In this document: positions 1-7,972 of the stretch, in pieces
How positions within the stretch are numbered: the first letter of the stretch is position 1
How the letters are laid out: every line of letters starts with the position of its first letter
Assembly: GCA_050248155.1 (NCBI GenBank)
Contig: JBFWSW010000018.1
Location: forward strand, 9,417-73,416
DNA from: VFMC01 sp050248155
GTDB taxonomy: Bacteria > Actinomycetota > Acidimicrobiia > Acidimicrobiales > Ilumatobacteraceae
Length of the DNA: 64,000 bases
Direction of reading: 5' to 3'
Program-made: the position numbers and the translations under genes
The notes under the pieces: generated by a model
The model's input: only the letters and a program-made list of their open reading frames with translations
What the model was told of the DNA's origin: nothing
The model's database searches: none

Positions 1-378
1 CCCCATCGGCTCTCGGCCGGTGGCGCGGTAGAACGGCTCGGCCACGGGGGCCCGCCAGTCGACCACGACCGGCTCGCTGTCGTCGTCGGCGACGGCGAGG
101 CGGCCGATGTGGAAGCTCTCGACCTCGTCGGGCGACTCGGCCAGACGGTCGATGCGGCCGAAGACCAGCGCCGCGTCGCCGAGGTCGAGCTTGGTCAGCC
201 GGTTGACCAGCGCCTCGTCGAACACGTCACGCTCGTAACGGGCCTGGAACGTGCCGCCAAGGGTCGCTTCGCTGAGATCACGGAGCTTCCATGCATCGCT
301 GCGACTCTGTTCGAGGCATTCGTACGCATGATCGATGTACGCCTGCTCGTCAGCGAGATCGGGGTGCTGCTGCGTCAT
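1..378 (-). CDS. HelD/HelR-type UvrD-family helicase, N-terminal fragment
   Basis: ATG at 378 opens a frame that runs off the left edge, so only the first 126 residues are present. The fragment has the acidic/helical N-terminus of HelD-type proteins, with repeated acidic and aromatic residues in the first 60. It then has the family-specific block around residues 90-120 that reads IGRL, VVVDWRAP and AEPFYRAT. HelD is an SF1 ATPase that removes or recycles stalled RNA polymerase; actinobacterial HelR also displaces rifampicin. The helicase motifs lie outside the window, so activity cannot be judged. A TAGAGT hexamer lies 10 nt upstream of the ATG. The family is clear, but HelD versus HelR cannot be told apart. 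Confidence 0.85.
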   Translation of the reverse strand, partial: MTQQHPDLADEQAYIDHAYECLEQSRSDAWKLRDLSEATLGGTFQARYERDVFDEALVNRLTKLDLGDAALVFGRIDRLAESPDEVESFHIGRLAVADDDSEPVVVDWRAPVAEPFYRATGREPMG

Positions 379-388
379 GGGTCGAAAA

Positions 389-394
389 ACTCTA
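389..394 (-). promoter_or_regulatory. -10 hexamer for the HelD-like gene
   Basis: TAGAGT on the minus strand ends 10 nt before the ATG at 378. The transcript would have almost no leader. No convincing -35 is seen. Confidence 0.4.
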
Positions 395-465
395 CCGGGG
401 CACGCGTCGGCCTCCTCAGGACGGTCCGGCGCGGACCGGTCGGCGCCCGTGACCGGGGTGGCGGA

Positions 466-891
466 TCAGGTCGCGCCCGACCGCTCCTCGACGTCGTCGT
501 CGACGAGGTCGCGCAGCAGGTCGCGGAGGGTGTCGGCGACGCAGGCGCAGTCCCGAGCGCAGGCACCGCAGGACGGGCTCTCGTCGGCCTGCTCGGTGCA
601 GGCGGCGCCGCACTCGACCACCGTGGCCAGGCCGGCCTCGATCATCCGCCTGAGGGCCACGGCCCGGTGCGGCTCGTACGGCCGTTCGAGCATCTCGACC
701 AGTCCCTCCAGCACGGTCGCCGTGTCCTCGCAGAGCGATCGGCACTCGGCCATGTCCTCGTCGCCGCACGTCTGCTTCACGCACATCCGCGCCGACTCGA
801 CGGCGCGTATGCACAGGATCCGGGCCTGGGTGAAGTCGAGCGACTCCGAGCCCGTCGAGTCGCGTACCGCTGCGGATCGAGACGTGTCCAT
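466..891 (-). CDS. Cys-rich four-helix-bundle protein (DUF326/copper-storage-like)
   Basis: This is a 141-residue protein started at ATG 891; the frame stays open upstream but lacks protein-like composition there. It has eleven cysteines in two clusters (about residues 27-54 and 94-116), spaced three to four apart on predicted amphipathic helices. Segments include CVKQTC and CGACARDCAC. That pattern resembles DUF326 and Csp four-helix bundles, which bind Cu(I) in a cysteine-lined core. The N-terminus carries no export signal, so it is probably cytosolic. It is a single gene between helD and the divergent topoisomerase gene, and no metal-transport gene is adjacent. Metal binding is inferred from the Cys pattern only; a structural or Fe-S role is possible. 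Confidence 0.6.
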   Translation of the reverse strand: MDTSRSAAVRDSTGSESLDFTQARILCIRAVESARMCVKQTCGDEDMAECRSLCEDTATVLEGLVEMLERPYEPHRAVALRRMIEAGLATVVECGAACTEQADESPSCGACARDCACVADTLRDLLRDLVDDDVEERSGAT

Positions 892-989
892 GACCGGCAG
901 TGCCCACCCGACCGAGTGGCCAAACGCGACCGCCGGCCGGCACAGCGAGACGGTTGAACGCCGGTCGGTCTGGTAACCGATGGCGGGAC

Positions 990-2036
990 ATGAGCGATGC
1001 AGCGAGCTCGTCCAGCGACACCGGTGGAGCGGCCAGTCGGGTGCGCCTGGGATCGGATGCCGAGCCGGGCATCCGACGGACCGGCACGACGCGACCGAGG
1101 TACGTCGACGAACGGACGGGCAGACCTCCGCCGGCATCGCACCTCGAACGGATCCGGCGGCTCGCCGTCCCGCCGGCGTGGACGGACGTGTGGATCGCTG
1201 CGGACCCCGCCAGCCACGTGCAGGCCACCGGTCGCGACAGCAAGGGACGCAAGCAGTACCGGTATCACCCTGGCTTCGTGGCGATGCGGTCGGGTGACAA
1301 GTTCGGTGGTCTCGTGCCGTTCGGTCAGGCGCTGGGCAGCCTCCGGCGCAGGATCGAGCGCGATCTCGATGCGACGACGTTGACCCACGACCACGTCGTC
1401 GCCGTCGTCGTCCGCCTCCTCGACCTGACCGGCCTGCGCGTCGGCAACGAGTGCTACGCGCGGACCAACAGGTCGTTCGGCCTGACGACCTTGCGCAACC
1501 GTCACGTGCGAGTGCGTGGGTCGACCGTGCAGCTCAACTTCCGGGGGAAGGGTGCGCACGAGTTCGACGTGACCGTCGAGGACCGGCGGCTCGCGCGCAT
1601 CGTGCGACGCTGCCAGCACCTCCCGGGGCAGTGCCTGTTCCAGTACGTCGACGAATCAGGTGACGTCCACAACGTCGGCTCCACCGACGTCAACGAGTAC
1701 GTGAGCGCGCACGGAGCGGCCGGCGCGACCGCCAAGACCTTTCGCACCTGGGAGGCATCGACCCTCGCGGCCGAGCGGCTCGCCCAGGCCGCAGAGGTCG
1801 ACGAACCCTCCAGCTCGGCGCTGCGCGCCGTGGTCGAGGAGGTCGCCGCGTCGCTCGGCAACACGCCGACGGTCTGTCGCACCAGCTACATCCATCCGAC
1901 GATCGTCGACACCTACCTGGACGGGACCTTGCCCGATCGCTGGGGAGACCGGGCGCCGGCGTCGCCGTCCGGACTCGCCGCAGCCGAACGCAGACTCCTC
2001 CGCCTGCTCGACCGGGATCGCGGCACTACCTCTTGA
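990..2036 (+). CDS. DNA topoisomerase IB (eukaryotic/poxvirus-like)
   Basis: This 348-residue protein relaxes supercoils by transient nicking through a 3'-phosphotyrosine. The catalytic residues of bacterial TopIB are in order: Arg140 in GLRVGNE, Lys177 in FRGKG, Arg252 in KTFRTWEA and nucleophile Tyr300 in CRTSYIHP. Residues 40-130 form the N-terminal wrapping domain (PPAWTDVWIAADP). The length is typical of the poxvirus-size bacterial class. Start ATG 990 (MSDAASS) was chosen because the extension back to 900 is low-complexity Arg/Pro that overlaps the divergent promoter region. A 30-nt hairpin follows the stop. Bacterial TopIB is patchily distributed and usually interpreted as transferred; base use here matches the neighbours. 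Confidence 0.92.
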   Translation: MSDAASSSSDTGGAASRVRLGSDAEPGIRRTGTTRPRYVDERTGRPPPASHLERIRRLAVPPAWTDVWIAADPASHVQATGRDSKGRKQYRYHPGFVAMRSGDKFGGLVPFGQALGSLRRRIERDLDATTLTHDHVVAVVVRLLDLTGLRVGNECYARTNRSFGLTTLRNRHVRVRGSTVQLNFRGKGAHEFDVTVEDRRLARIVRRCQHLPGQCLFQYVDESGDVHNVGSTDVNEYVSAHGAAGATAKTFRTWEASTLAAERLAQAAEVDEPSSSALRAVVEEVAASLGNTPTVCRTSYIHPTIVDTYLDGTLPDRWGDRAPASPSGLAAAERRLLRLLDRDRGTTS

Positions 2037-2038
2037 CC

Positions 2039-2068
2039 GTGCGCCGACACGGTCCCCGTGAGGCGCAC
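2039..2068. terminator. Hairpin between topoisomerase and SpoIIE phosphatase genes
   Basis: GTGCGCC (2039-2045) pairs with GGCGCAC (2062-2068), and an inner CACGG/CCGTG stem sits inside. It begins right after the topoisomerase stop. There is no T-run, as is common in high-GC actinobacteria. Confidence 0.45.
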
Positions 2069-2114
2069 AGCAGCTGGGCGCGGCCGCAGGCCGCTCCATC
2101 AACTCGACCGACAG

Positions 2115-2140
2115 GAGCGAGCGAGCGCAGCGAGCGAACG
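2115..2140. repeat. GAGCGAGCG-type simple repeat
   Basis: Iterated GAGCGAGCG/CAGCGAGCG units lie in the convergent gap 2037-2155. Similar strings are scattered through many GC-rich actinobacterial genomes; function is unknown. Nothing else is seen in this gap beyond the hairpin at 2039-2068. Confidence 0.5.
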
Positions 2141-2155
2141 ATGGAGGTCGATGCG

Positions 2156-4594
2156 TCAGCGTCGGCGGATCGCGAGCACGGCGACGTCGTCGGTCTGCGA
2201 GGACTCCAGCTGGTCGACGAGGTGGTCGCACAGCTCGGCCGGGCCGGCACCGCGCAACGCTTCGACGGTGCGGGCGAGCCGTGCGAGCCCGACGTCGATC
2301 GACTCTCGTCGGCGCTCGACCAGCCCGTCGGTGTACATGAGCGCGATGTCCCCGTGCCGGAACGGCACCTCGATGGATCGGGCGAGCGAGCTCATCCCCA
2401 GTCCGAAGCCGAGCAGCGGCCGGCGTCCGCCTTCGAGCACGTACGCCGGGCCATCCGCGGGCATCACGACGATCGGCGGGTGCCCGGCCGATCCGTACTG
2501 CAGGCTCCCGGCTTCGTCGAAGCACGCGAAGGCCGCCGTTGCCCCGATCGTGTCCATCCCCTGCGCGGCGAAGGCGTCGACGACCGACATGGTCGTGTCG
2601 AGGTCGGTGCTGCTGGCAGCAGCGGTGCTGATCGACGCGCGGAGCTGGCCCATCGCCGCCGCCGACTCGACGCCATGACCGACCGCGTCACCGACGACGG
2701 CCAGCACGCGACCTGGCCCGGCGTCGGCGAGCTGGTACCAGTCGCCGCCGACCCGACCCTGAGCCGCCGGCTCGTACCTCGACGCCGCTTCGAGCCAGTC
2801 GGGCACGAGCGGCCGGGCGGGCAACAGCCGTCGCTGGAGCACCAACGCGGTCTCGCGCTCTCGTTCGAAGAGCGTGGCCCGCTCGAGGGCCCCGGCCGCC
2901 CGCGCGACGAGGGTGAACATCATCGACATCTCGTCGTCGGCGAAGCTCCGCTCGTCACGGAACGAGAACGCCACGATCCCCGACGTCCGGCTGAGGATCC
3001 GCAGGGGGAGGATCAGTGCGTGCAGCGCGCATCCGAGGTCGATCGTGTGATCGTCGAAGCCGTCGCGGGCCATCACCGGCTCGGCGTGCTGCTCGATGGC
3101 CTCGATCGCGTCGTTCGTCAGGCCGTCCGACGCCAGGAGACGCAGACCTTCGGGCGTCATCACGAACATCGCCGCGCCCGTCGCGCGGATGCCGGCGACA
3201 CTGTGCGCGAGGACGGCGCGGGCGACGTCGAGTCGGGTGGCGGCGCTCGCGAGGCTGCCGCTGAAGCGCTGCAACGTGTCGAGGGCGGCGCGAGTCGACG
3301 CCTGGCGGGTGAACAGGACTGCCGTGTGCACGGCAGCTCCACACCGCTCCGCGAGGTCGTCGATCAGCTCGAGCTCGGTCTCGGAGAACGCCTCCCGAGC
3401 GCGACCTCGGATGAGCTGCAACGCGCCGAGCACACCGAGTGGCCCGACGATCGCCACGGTGACGACCGAGTTCACGTCCGCACGAGCGAGCGCCTCGCGC
3501 TCCTCGGCTCCGGGGACGAAGAGGTCGGCGAGGCCGGTGAGCACCTCCCGCTGGCCCGTGCGGATGACCTGAGCGGCGCCCCATGGGGCGTCGGGGTCGT
3601 ACGGGAACTGGCGCTGCACGTCCTCGGCGAACTCGAGCATGCTCGGATCGTGGTGGGCGGCGACGATCAACGGGTCGTGACGCGGACGGTCGACGGCCAG
3701 CACGGCGGAGCACCAGTCGGCGAGGTCGGGCACGATCGCCTGGGTGACCCGTTGGAGGATCTCGGCGGTGTCGAGCGATGTGGAGAGCACGCTCTGCACC
3801 CGCGACACGTACTCGGCGCGCACACGCGCGGCCCGCTCGAGCTCGGTCAGGTGCGCACGCTCGTCGAGCGCACGGTGGCGGTCGTCGACGTCGACGACGA
3901 GTCCCACTCCGCCGCTCGCGCGACCGTCCTCGTCGACGGTCACCTCGCCGATGCCCTCGAGCCAGTGGATGGACCCGTCGGGCCACACGCATCGGTGATC
4001 GAACCGGAACGGTTCGGCACGCGCAACACCCTCGGCGACGGCGCCCTCGACGGCATCCCGATCGCGTTCGTCGACCCGCGCGAGCCAGGCCTCGTAGGTT
4101 CCCTCGAACTCGTGCGGTTCGAGTCCGAAGAGCGCGGATGCCTGGGCGTCCCATCCCACCCGGCCGGACTCGATGTCCCACCACCACTCGCCGATCTTGC
4201 CGGCGTTCATCGCGAGCGCGAGCCGGCTCGCCCGGTCGAGCACCGGTGTCGCGGCGCGCAGGGCATCCTCGCGGCGCTGCCGAACAGATGCCAGCAGCCA
4301 CGCCGCCACCGCGCCGACCACGTTGACGACGATGCCCGTGCCATGACGCCACGTCCCCCCGATGCCGTCCAGCCACCCGAGCGGGACCGAACACGCGACC
4401 GCGAGTGCGCCGACGAGCATCGTCCGCCTGGGCGTCTCGCTGATCGCGGCGACCAGCGGGCCGGTGACGAGCAAGGGGACGAGCACGATCCAGTCACCCG
4501 TGACCGAATCCGTCGCGATGATCGCGGCGATGGCCGCGACGCCGAGCCACAGGCCGGCCCACGTGCGCGACTCCCTCCCCACGACTCCGGCCAC
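2156..4594 (-). CDS. Membrane-anchored PAS-GAF-GAF SpoIIE/PP2C-type serine phosphatase
   Basis: The protein has about 812 residues. From the N-terminus it has about four hydrophobic segments in the first 110 residues, a PAS domain (about 130-250, with WWWDIESG and the PAC tail WLEGIGEVT), two GAF-like domains (about 285-430 and 440-580) and a C-terminal SpoIIE-type PP2C phosphatase. Metal-site motifs are VGGDWYQL, GDAVGHGVESAAAM, YTDGLVER and TDDVAVL. Such proteins dephosphorylate anti-sigma-factor antagonists (RsbU-like) in response to PAS/GAF signals; the target is not encoded nearby. I chose GTG 4594, which follows a CACAAT -10 and TTGACC -35. The upstream in-frame TTG at 4633 lies within that promoter, so the longer start looks wrong. 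Confidence 0.88.
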   Translation of the reverse strand: MAGVVGRESRTWAGLWLGVAAIAAIIATDSVTGDWIVLVPLLVTGPLVAAISETPRRTMLVGALAVACSVPLGWLDGIGGTWRHGTGIVVNVVGAVAAWLLASVRQRREDALRAATPVLDRASRLALAMNAGKIGEWWWDIESGRVGWDAQASALFGLEPHEFEGTYEAWLARVDERDRDAVEGAVAEGVARAEPFRFDHRCVWPDGSIHWLEGIGEVTVDEDGRASGGVGLVVDVDDRHRALDERAHLTELERAARVRAEYVSRVQSVLSTSLDTAEILQRVTQAIVPDLADWCSAVLAVDRPRHDPLIVAAHHDPSMLEFAEDVQRQFPYDPDAPWGAAQVIRTGQREVLTGLADLFVPGAEEREALARADVNSVVTVAIVGPLGVLGALQLIRGRAREAFSETELELIDDLAERCGAAVHTAVLFTRQASTRAALDTLQRFSGSLASAATRLDVARAVLAHSVAGIRATGAAMFVMTPEGLRLLASDGLTNDAIEAIEQHAEPVMARDGFDDHTIDLGCALHALILPLRILSRTSGIVAFSFRDERSFADDEMSMMFTLVARAAGALERATLFERERETALVLQRRLLPARPLVPDWLEAASRYEPAAQGRVGGDWYQLADAGPGRVLAVVGDAVGHGVESAAAMGQLRASISTAAASSTDLDTTMSVVDAFAAQGMDTIGATAAFACFDEAGSLQYGSAGHPPIVVMPADGPAYVLEGGRRPLLGFGLGMSSLARSIEVPFRHGDIALMYTDGLVERRRESIDVGLARLARTVEALRGAGPAELCDHLVDQLESSQTDDVAVLAIRRR

Positions 4595-4599
4595 GCCGG

Positions 4600-4629
4600 A
4601 TTGTGTTACAGGGCGACTCTCCGGGTCAA
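4600..4629 (-). promoter_or_regulatory. Promoter for the SpoIIE phosphatase gene
   Basis: On the minus strand, TTGACC (4629-4624) and CACAAT (4605-4600) are 18 nt apart. The GTG at 4594 is 5 nt past the -10, which suggests a leaderless message. Confidence 0.5.
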
Positions 4630-4663
4630 GCAACGGCGTGTGTGCATCGTGCGCGACCCCAGG

Positions 4664-5680
4664 TCATACGACGTCGGCAAGCGCCCGGCACATCGCCCAA
4701 GCGCCCTCGGAGGTGTTCGACACGACCGTGCACGTCGTACCCACGATCGGGTCGTGCCACGAGCGGAACGAGACCCCTGCGTCGTACCCCTCGAGCAGTG
4801 GTACGTCGCGCGCCGTCCCGCCGTGCGCTGCGCGGAGCCAGAAACCGAGCCCGTAGTGCAACGAGCCGGACTGCGCGGTGCTCCGCGCACGCAGCATGTT
4901 CTCCACGCGCTCGAGCGGAACGATCCGACCCTCGAACAGCGACTGCCAGAAGCGCCGGATGTCGCCGACCGTGCTGTACAGCCCGCCGTCCCCGGAGCCG
5001 AGCACCGGGAGGTGCAAGACGTTCGATCGCTCCACGCCGGCGACGGCGACGTACCCGACGGCCGCCGCGCCGGGGAGGTCGTCCGAGCGGAGGAACACCG
5101 TGTCGGACGAGCCGGCGGGGTCGCAGACCCGCGCACGCACGAGATCGTGGAACGGGATGCCGCTCGCCCGTTCCGCCATCAGCGCCAGGACGACGTAGCC
5201 ACTGTTGCAGTACGCGAAGCCGCCGCCGGGGACGAACACCTGCGGGTGCCCGTCGAGGGCGGGTAGGTAGTCGACGGTTCGCTCGAACCGGTGCACGGGG
5301 AGGGGCATCACGTACGCGCCGATGTCGTCGAGGGAGGATTCGTCGAGGTAGTCACCGATGCCGGACCGATGCGACAAGAGGTGCTCGACGGTGACCGATG
5401 GGTCGACGAGCGGGAGATCGGTGCCGAGAAGCGACCGGGCCGTGGTGTCGCGCGTCAGCACGCCGTCCTCGACCAACGACTCGACGGCGAGGGCCGTGAA
5501 CCCCTTCGTACCGCTCGCGATGGCGAACTGCGTGTCGATCGTGTTCGGGATGCCATGGCGGCGATCGGCCAGTCCGAACGCTGCTGCGACGACCGTACCG
5601 TCACCGCTGTCGACGCGCACCGCCCCGGAGAACCGGGTGTCCGCCGCCGTTCGATCGATCAACTCGGCGACCTGCTCCAC
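4664..5680 (-). CDS. Beta-lactamase-fold serine hydrolase (class C/EstB-like)
   Basis: This 338-residue protein belongs to the penicillin-binding-protein/class C beta-lactamase fold (COG1680). It has the nucleophile motif S56-G-T-K59, the second motif Y157-C-N159, LLSHRSGI after the first helix, and EGYDAG near residue 300 at the place of the usual KTG/HxG motif. No signal peptide is visible, so the enzyme is probably cytosolic. Family members act as esterases, D-amino-acid peptidases or lactonases far more often than as true beta-lactamases, so the substrate is open. The GTG start at 5680 opens directly into conserved sequence. It is a single gene, 40 nt downstream of the HD-GYP gene on the same strand. 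Confidence 0.82.
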   Translation of the reverse strand: MEQVAELIDRTAADTRFSGAVRVDSGDGTVVAAAFGLADRRHGIPNTIDTQFAIASGTKGFTALAVESLVEDGVLTRDTTARSLLGTDLPLVDPSVTVEHLLSHRSGIGDYLDESSLDDIGAYVMPLPVHRFERTVDYLPALDGHPQVFVPGGGFAYCNSGYVVLALMAERASGIPFHDLVRARVCDPAGSSDTVFLRSDDLPGAAAVGYVAVAGVERSNVLHLPVLGSGDGGLYSTVGDIRRFWQSLFEGRIVPLERVENMLRARSTAQSGSLHYGLGFWLRAAHGGTARDVPLLEGYDAGVSFRSWHDPIVGTTCTVVSNTSEGAWAMCRALADVV

Positions 5681-5720
5681 CGCGCGAGTCTCGCGTGCAA
5701 CCTGTGGCGACGACGTTCGT

Positions 5721-7862
5721 TCAGGCGAGAGTCAGTGCGCTCTGGCGCGAGTTGGTGTCGTACGCGAGCCAGAGGTCGCGACTCGACGACGCGTCGGCGA
5801 CGACCCACAGCTCGAGCGCACCGGGCGACGCGATGGTCGCCTGGACGCGCCCGAGGTCGATGTCGACGACTTGGAACTGAGACAGCAGGCCGACGAAGCT
5901 CTGCGACGCCGTGGCGAGCACCGTGCAGTTGTCGAGCGCCTGCCCGGTGCATCGGGTGAGTGCCACGTTCACCGTCATCCCGTCGAGCAGCAGCCCGGCG
6001 GGCGCCGCGTAGAGCCGGACCGACGCGTCGGCGTCCAGGTGCCACACAGCCGATGGGGTGAAGCGGAAGCGCTGCATCGTGGCTGGATCACCGAGCGCGA
6101 GCACGCCACCCTTGCGGATCAGCAGTCCTGCGTTCGAGTCGCGGTCGGTGTCGAAGTTCGGGAGCGACGAGTTGAGGGGAGCCCTGGTGACGAGAGGCAG
6201 CACCGCCTGCGAGACGACGTCGCCGGGGGCTGACGAGCCGAGTAGCCACGTCCCGATCAGCGCCTGCGGCGCTGCGGTCGTCGTCGGCGCGACCGTGGTC
6301 GTGGTGGTGGTCGTGATCGTGGTCGGTACTGCGGTCGTCACGGTCGTGGTGGTGGCGGGGGTCGGCGTCTGGGCCGGTGTCGACGGCGCCGTCGATCGAG
6401 GCGCCATCGTGGTCGCCGACGGTGACACACTGAGGCTCGGCGCCGCGGTCGTCGTCGTGGTCGGCCTCGGTGCCTCCTCGCCCGGGTCGGCGCCGCGGCG
6501 CGGGGGTTGCGTCGTCGGCCGCACCGTCGTGCTGGTCGCCACCGGAGCGTCACCCGGCGCGACCGTGGTGACCGCAGGAAGGGTCGAGGTCGTGACCCCG
6601 GCACCGGGCGGGTCGACCACGCCCGTCTGGTCGCCCCCGATCGCGGGGCCGGCCCCTGCCGCGCCATCGCCCGATGTCAGGGCCTGAACCGGGGCGCCGG
6701 GATCCTCCGGCACGACATCGGTCGCAGCCACCACTGCTTCAACCGGCCGGACCGGCTCGGTTGCGATCACGTCGCTCGCGGCAGCGACCCCGATCCCGGC
6801 AGCAGCCACGCCGGTGATCGCGGCCACGGCGTTGGCAGCGGGTGTCGCCGCCGTCGCGAGCAGCGACTTCGGGAACACGGCCGCGTGCGTCAGGCACGAC
6901 AGCGGGCCCATCGCCATCCGCAGGCGCCCGAGTGCGACACTGAGGAACGCCCGCACGACCGCCGGATCGAACTGAGAGCCGGCGCAGCGCGCCAGCTCCT
7001 CTCGCGCGGCGACGGCTGACCGTGGCGCCTTGTACGAGCGCGCCGACGTCATGACGTCGAAGGAGTCCGCGACCGACACGATGCGGGCCGGCAGCGAGAT
7101 CTCGCGGCCTGCCAGACCGCGCGGGTAGCCCTTCCCGTCCCAGCGTTCGTGGTGCTGTGACACGGCGAGGACGCTCTCGCCCAGCCATCCGGCGAGCGGC
7201 GCAGCGAGCGTGGCGCCCAGGTCGGGGTGCTCCTTGATGACCTCGAACTCCTCGTTGGTCAGCTTGCCCGGCTTGTTCAGGATCGCTGGATCGATGAGCA
7301 GCTTGCCGATGTCGTGCACGAGACCTGCCCAGCGCAGGCGATCGAGCTCGACGCCGGTCATGCCCATCTCCTCCCCGATCATCTGCGAGTAGGCGCGCAC
7401 CCGCTCGGAATGGCCTCGCGTGAGCCGATCGTGGTTGCGCAGCGCTGCGACCAGCTCGATCAGCCGTTCAGCGGCTCGCGCCGGCTCGTGGGCGCCAGTG
7501 GTCTGGTACTCGTCGAGCAGCTTCTTCAGCTGCGTCGTCGACGACGCGCGCAGCGCGATGCTGTACCTGGACGGTGCCTGGTCGGGGAAGATCAGGGTCA
7601 GGTCGAACAGCGCAGCGAGGGGCAGCAGTCGTCGGGTGAGCCGATCGACGAGGAAGAGCACGGTGGTCGACACCACCGAGATCGCGATGAACCGCAGGAC
7701 GGCCACGGCCGTGCTGGGCGCGCTCGGCACGGTCCACCCGAGGACGATGGCGACACCGACCGACACGGTGAACGGCACGAGGTAGACGAGCGCGCGGATG
7801 GCGCGAGCGGCCCACGGATGGCCGGTCCACCGGCCCTCGCGCTCGCTGTGCTCCTCCGCCAC
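5721..7862 (-). CDS. HD-GYP phosphodiesterase with transmembrane anchors and an extracytoplasmic Thr-rich tail
   Basis: The protein has about 713 residues. Two hydrophobic helices lie near residues 24-66. An HD-GYP domain covers about 130-330, with catalytic HD in VHDIGK (183-187) and the signature HHERWDGKGYP (about 237-247), so c-di-GMP hydrolysis is expected. A hydrophobic Ala/Val-rich segment then crosses the membrane near 350-380. A long Thr/Pro/Val low-complexity linker (DNA about 6280-6560) follows, and then a C-terminal beta-rich domain of about 150 residues with conserved Asp and Tyr. A cytosolic HD-GYP fused to an apparently exported domain is unusual. GTG 7862 follows GAGGAGGA closely; the frame upstream overlaps hemE and looks non-coding. 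Confidence 0.85.
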   Translation of the reverse strand: MAEEHSEREGRWTGHPWAARAIRALVYLVPFTVSVGVAIVLGWTVPSAPSTAVAVLRFIAISVVSTTVLFLVDRLTRRLLPLAALFDLTLIFPDQAPSRYSIALRASSTTQLKKLLDEYQTTGAHEPARAAERLIELVAALRNHDRLTRGHSERVRAYSQMIGEEMGMTGVELDRLRWAGLVHDIGKLLIDPAILNKPGKLTNEEFEVIKEHPDLGATLAAPLAGWLGESVLAVSQHHERWDGKGYPRGLAGREISLPARIVSVADSFDVMTSARSYKAPRSAVAAREELARCAGSQFDPAVVRAFLSVALGRLRMAMGPLSCLTHAAVFPKSLLATAATPAANAVAAITGVAAAGIGVAAASDVIATEPVRPVEAVVAATDVVPEDPGAPVQALTSGDGAAGAGPAIGGDQTGVVDPPGAGVTTSTLPAVTTVAPGDAPVATSTTVRPTTQPPRRGADPGEEAPRPTTTTTAAPSLSVSPSATTMAPRSTAPSTPAQTPTPATTTTVTTAVPTTITTTTTTTVAPTTTAAPQALIGTWLLGSSAPGDVVSQAVLPLVTRAPLNSSLPNFDTDRDSNAGLLIRKGGVLALGDPATMQRFRFTPSAVWHLDADASVRLYAAPAGLLLDGMTVNVALTRCTGQALDNCTVLATASQSFVGLLSQFQVVDIDLGRVQATIASPGALELWVVADASSSRDLWLAYDTNSRQSALTLA

Positions 7863-7957
7863 CACTCCTCCTCGGCGGGACGACCAGCCCGCGCACACAT
7901 CCGGCAGTCGGGTATCGGCAGGTGAGCGGCCGGAATTGAGCGATCGGGCAGCGCCGG

Positions 7958-7963
7958 TAGCGT
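7958..7963 (+). promoter_or_regulatory. -10 hexamer for hemE
   Basis: TAGCGT ends 9 nt before the hemE ATG, which predicts a near-leaderless transcript for the heme operon. Confidence 0.5.
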
Positions 7964-7972
7964 GTCGACCGC

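Noticed and set aside
4595..4633. TTG 4633 as the SpoIIE phosphatase start
   Set aside because: The segment contains a -35/-10 pair leading to GTG 4594, so it is probably not translated.
2033..5266. 1077-codon plus-strand open frame
   Set aside because: It is the antisense shadow of the SpoIIE phosphatase and beta-lactamase-fold genes; composition is Arg/Asp/His-rich with no domain.
6280..6560. Possible CRISPR or minisatellite in the GTGGTCGTGGT-rich stretch
   Set aside because: The repeats are irregular Thr/Val codon runs of the HD-GYP stalk, without spacers or fixed units.
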